This document shows, one piece after another, positions 62,353-64,000 of a stretch of 64,000 nucleotides of DNA (its first letter is position 1; the number at the start of each line of letters is the position of its first letter). The notes below the pieces were generated by a model that saw nothing but the letters and a program-made list of their open reading frames with translations, was not told where the DNA came from and searched no databases. The position numbers and the translations under genes are program-made. The DNA comes from Palsa-504 sp963844625 (GTDB lineage Bacteria > Actinomycetota > Actinomycetes > Streptosporangiales > Streptosporangiaceae). The stretch spans positions 186,001 through 250,000 of the forward strand of contig CAWJPF010000034.1 of assembly GCA_963844625.1 (NCBI GenBank). The letters are read 5' to 3'.

Positions 62353-62547
62353 ATCCGCCAGCGTAGTGGGGTGGATCGTGGTTGTGCCTGTCCCTGTCAC
62401 CCCCAGGATCGTCAGGGCCCTGGCTGCTTCGCGCCGCGTGGCGAAAAGTGGGATCACACGCACTGGCACCGTCGCGGCTCGACCGCATCGGCGGCAGGGC
62501 GGTCGACGTACGACAACGAGACGAGAGACACGCAAGGAGCACAAGGC

Positions 62548-63234
62548 ATGACCGTGACGCTCATCACCGGAGCCAACAAGGGACTCGGGCGCGAGACCGC
62601 CCGCCAACTGATCCAGGAGGGGCATACCGTCTACATCGGGGCGCGCAGCATCGAGCGAGGAGAGGCGGCCGCGGCCGAGCTCGGCGCCCGGTTCGTGCAG
62701 CTCGACGTGACCGACGACGCGTCCGTGGCGACCGCCATGGGCGTGATCGACGAACGTGAAGGCTACCTGGACGTCCTCGTCAACAACGCCGGCATTAGTG
62801 CTACAGCGGACGTCAGCGGCCCGGTCGCGCTGAAGGTATTCGACACCAATGCGGTCGGTGTCATCCGTGTCACCCAGGCCGCACTGCCGCTGCTGCGGAA
62901 GTCCGATAACCCGGTTGTGGTCAACGTCTCCAGCGCCCTCGGCTCGTTCTGGGCCGTCACCAATCCCGGGCGACGCCAATTTCACTACCCCTCCATCATC
63001 TACGGCGCGAGCAAGGCCGCCGTCTCGATGCTCACTGTCCAGTACGCCAAGGCGCTGCCAGACATCAAGTTCAATGCGGTCGAGCCCGGCTTCACCGCTA
63101 CCGACCTCACTCCCGTCAGCGGCGCTGGGCAGCCGGTCGAGAAGGGCGCCGAGGTCATCGTGCGCATGGCCACCATCGGCAAGGACGGCCCCACCGGCAC
63201 CTTCCAGGAGAACGGAGACGAACTCGCCTGGTAG
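62548..63234 (+). CDS. short-chain dehydrogenase/reductase
   Basis: A 228-residue SDR: TLITGANKGLGRETARQLI, VYIGARSIERGEAAA, VLVNNAGIS, the catalytic Ser in VVNVSSALGSF, YGASKAAVSML, and FNAVEPGFTATDL. The GANKGLG form is typical of carbonyl-reductase-like SDRs. AAGGAG lies 8 bases before the ATG. Likely target of the divergent XRE regulator. Confidence 0.92.
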   Translation: MTVTLITGANKGLGRETARQLIQEGHTVYIGARSIERGEAAAAELGARFVQLDVTDDASVATAMGVIDEREGYLDVLVNNAGISATADVSGPVALKVFDTNAVGVIRVTQAALPLLRKSDNPVVVNVSSALGSFWAVTNPGRRQFHYPSIIYGASKAAVSMLTVQYAKALPDIKFNAVEPGFTATDLTPVSGAGQPVEKGAEVIVRMATIGKDGPTGTFQENGDELAW

Positions 63235-63372
63235 TGCCACACCATCGCCTCGGCCGGACGTGGTTCGCGCGGGGGAGTATGCCGTACCAGTCATCGCGTG
63301 GCCCAGTCGGCGGCGTGCCCTGCCCGGGTCCCGGCGGGCTGCGGGCAGGGCTCGTGACCGGGCCGGATCCAG

Positions 63373-63434
63373 CCGTCAGCCGGCCGCTTCTAGCCACATC
63401 GATCCGTCAGCCGCCCGCTTCTAACCACATCGAT
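63373..63434. repeat. 31-bp tandem direct repeat (two copies)
   Basis: Two adjoining 31-base units beginning CCGTCAGCCG and ending CCACATCGAT, at 63373-63403 and 63404-63434, differing at two positions. The second unit runs directly into the first hairpin. Confidence 0.85.
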
Positions 63435-63449
63435 GGAGCATCGATGTTG
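63425..63449. repeat. hairpin 1 (CACATCGATG type)
   Basis: Stem of ACATCGATG against CATCGATGT with loop GAG, plus one outer pair across a mismatch. Same core as hairpin 2, 29 bases away. Confidence 0.75.
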
Positions 63450-63453
63450 TTCT

Positions 63454-63482
63454 GGCCACATCGATGGAGCATCGTTGTGGCC
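63454..63482. repeat. hairpin 2 (13-bp stem)
   Basis: GGCCACATCGATG, loop GAG, CATCGTTGTGGCC: 13 positions with one mismatch. No T run follows; it could still stop transcription of the SDR gene 220 bases upstream or be part of a repeat family. Confidence 0.75.
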
Positions 63483-63824
63483 GGCGGTGACGGCAGCAGG
63501 GCAAGCACTGGGGCGCGAGGGGCTGGAAGGACCTGCGGGGCCTGAGGGATACCACCCCCCGGGCGCTGAGAGCCCCACACGACTAAAGGGCGCCCGGTAG
63601 CTCGTTTCGAGGCGGTTCCGGGATTGCCACCGTATGCGCCGCCGCCCCGGGTCCGGACAGCCCAGCCCAGCCCGGCTTCGCTGCCCCTCCGGTGATCTAC
63701 GGAAGACGCTCCGGTGCCGCGTCAGGCGCTCGGCCTGTCGAGACGCGAGTGATGACTTTGTGATACGTTCGGCGTCGCTGCGAACTCGAGGAGGTGAGAC
63801 CGATCAACGCTGTGACAGGTCGGG

Positions 63825-63852
63825 GCTCCCTCCCTCGCATGGTCTAGGGAGC
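63825..63852 (+). promoter_or_regulatory. 5' leader hairpin of the last gene
   Basis: GCTCCCT and AGGGAGC pair across a 14-base loop, 36 bases before the ATG at 63889. It may be a leader structure or an upstream terminator; no ligand-binding RNA family is recognised. Confidence 0.35.
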
Positions 63853-63888
63853 GCCCGCAGAAGGCATCCCGAAAGGCTTTGCAACGCT

Positions 63889-64000
63889 ATGCGCTTCACC
63901 TCCCAGACGTCGTTGGACGGCGTCACCGAACAGCTCTTCACCCTCGGCGAGATCCCCGGTGTGCTGTGGACGCCGGAAGACGCCCTCGGCGCTCGTCCCC
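63889..64000 (+). CDS. alpha/beta hydrolase, 5' part only
   Basis: The first 37 codons of a gene cut by the window end: MRFTSQTSLDGVTEQLFTLG then EIPGVLWTP. This matches the N terminus of an actinobacterial alpha/beta hydrolase group (dienelactone-hydrolase-like). GAAAGG lies 12 bases upstream of the ATG, a long spacing. Confidence 0.65.
   Translation, partial: MRFTSQTSLDGVTEQLFTLGEIPGVLWTPEDALGARP

Larger units (their letters stand above)
63235..63888. other. intergenic region with repeats and hairpins
   Basis: About 650 bases without a gene. It contains a 31-bp tandem duplication, two related hairpins and, close to the next gene, a leader hairpin, all listed separately. Confidence 0.6.

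Overview
The window is high-GC DNA with strong third-position G/C bias, GTG starts, long ATGA/GTGA-coupled operons and families typical of soil actinomycetes (DUF2252, HdeD-like DUF308, MbtH, QsdR-type TetR, MmyB-like XRE, AfsR/LuxR-type ATPase). I read it as a chromosomal segment of a filamentous or soil actinobacterium and cannot place it to genus. No rRNA, tRNA or CRISPR array was seen.

Layout. (1) 1-9000: a stress and envelope group with a UBP-type zinc finger coupled to a cyclic-nucleotide-domain/TrxR-like flavoprotein, an HdeD-like membrane protein, an ABM-like protein, a DUF2252 protein, and a sedolisin (S53) protease coupled to a zinc-ribbon membrane protein. (2) 9200-21340: PAP2-diacylglycerol kinase fusion, DUF1269 protein, then a tight chaperone operon dnaK-grpE-cbpA-cbpM-clpB-thioredoxin, a hypothetical gene, and an ABC1 kinase that shares one reading frame with an SDR across a single TGA. 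(3) 21400-24850: a decayed zone with a perfect 16-bp inverted repeat 910 bp apart, an integrase remnant, a truncated MFS gene and an XRE/NB-ARC regulator. (4) 24855-43675: a nonribosomal peptide locus, transcribed leftward from glutamate mutase (glmS, glmE) through a class II aaRS-like asparagine synthetase, a GltB-like flavoprotein, MbtH, two NRPSs (C-A-T and C-A-T-TE), an NTF2-like protein, a branched-chain aminotransferase and MFS export. It decays downstream into fragments, a YbaK-like deacylase and a frameshifted radical SAM gene; an amidase is divergent on its upstream side. (5) 44176-47005: a small cysteine-rich membrane protein and a regulator ATPase whose 5' end is replaced by an integrase remnant. 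(6) 47258-53605: a qsd-like operon (QsdR-type repressor, palindromic operator, lactonase with an internal deletion, acyl-CoA ligase, PHA-synthase-like protein, tiny ORF, SDR, hydrolase, VOC remnant). (7) 53714-64000: NTF2 protein, MOSC-reductase-ferredoxin fusion, cupin, recD2 with a read-through tail, small ABM/NIPSNAP proteins, ArsR-SRPBCC pair, XRE-SDR divergent pair, hairpin repeats and the start of an alpha/beta hydrolase.

How genes work together. The most interesting system is the NRPS locus. Glutamate mutase would make 3-methylaspartate, the asparagine-synthetase-like enzyme could amidate it, and the second adenylation domain carries an Asn-like specificity code, so a short peptide containing beta-methylasparagine (or asparagine) is a concrete, testable prediction. 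The qsd-like operon looks like a gamma-lactone/acyl chain catabolic operon that has lost its lactonase but kept the downstream genes. Several genes carry one-base indels in G/C runs, which may be true decay or assembly error.
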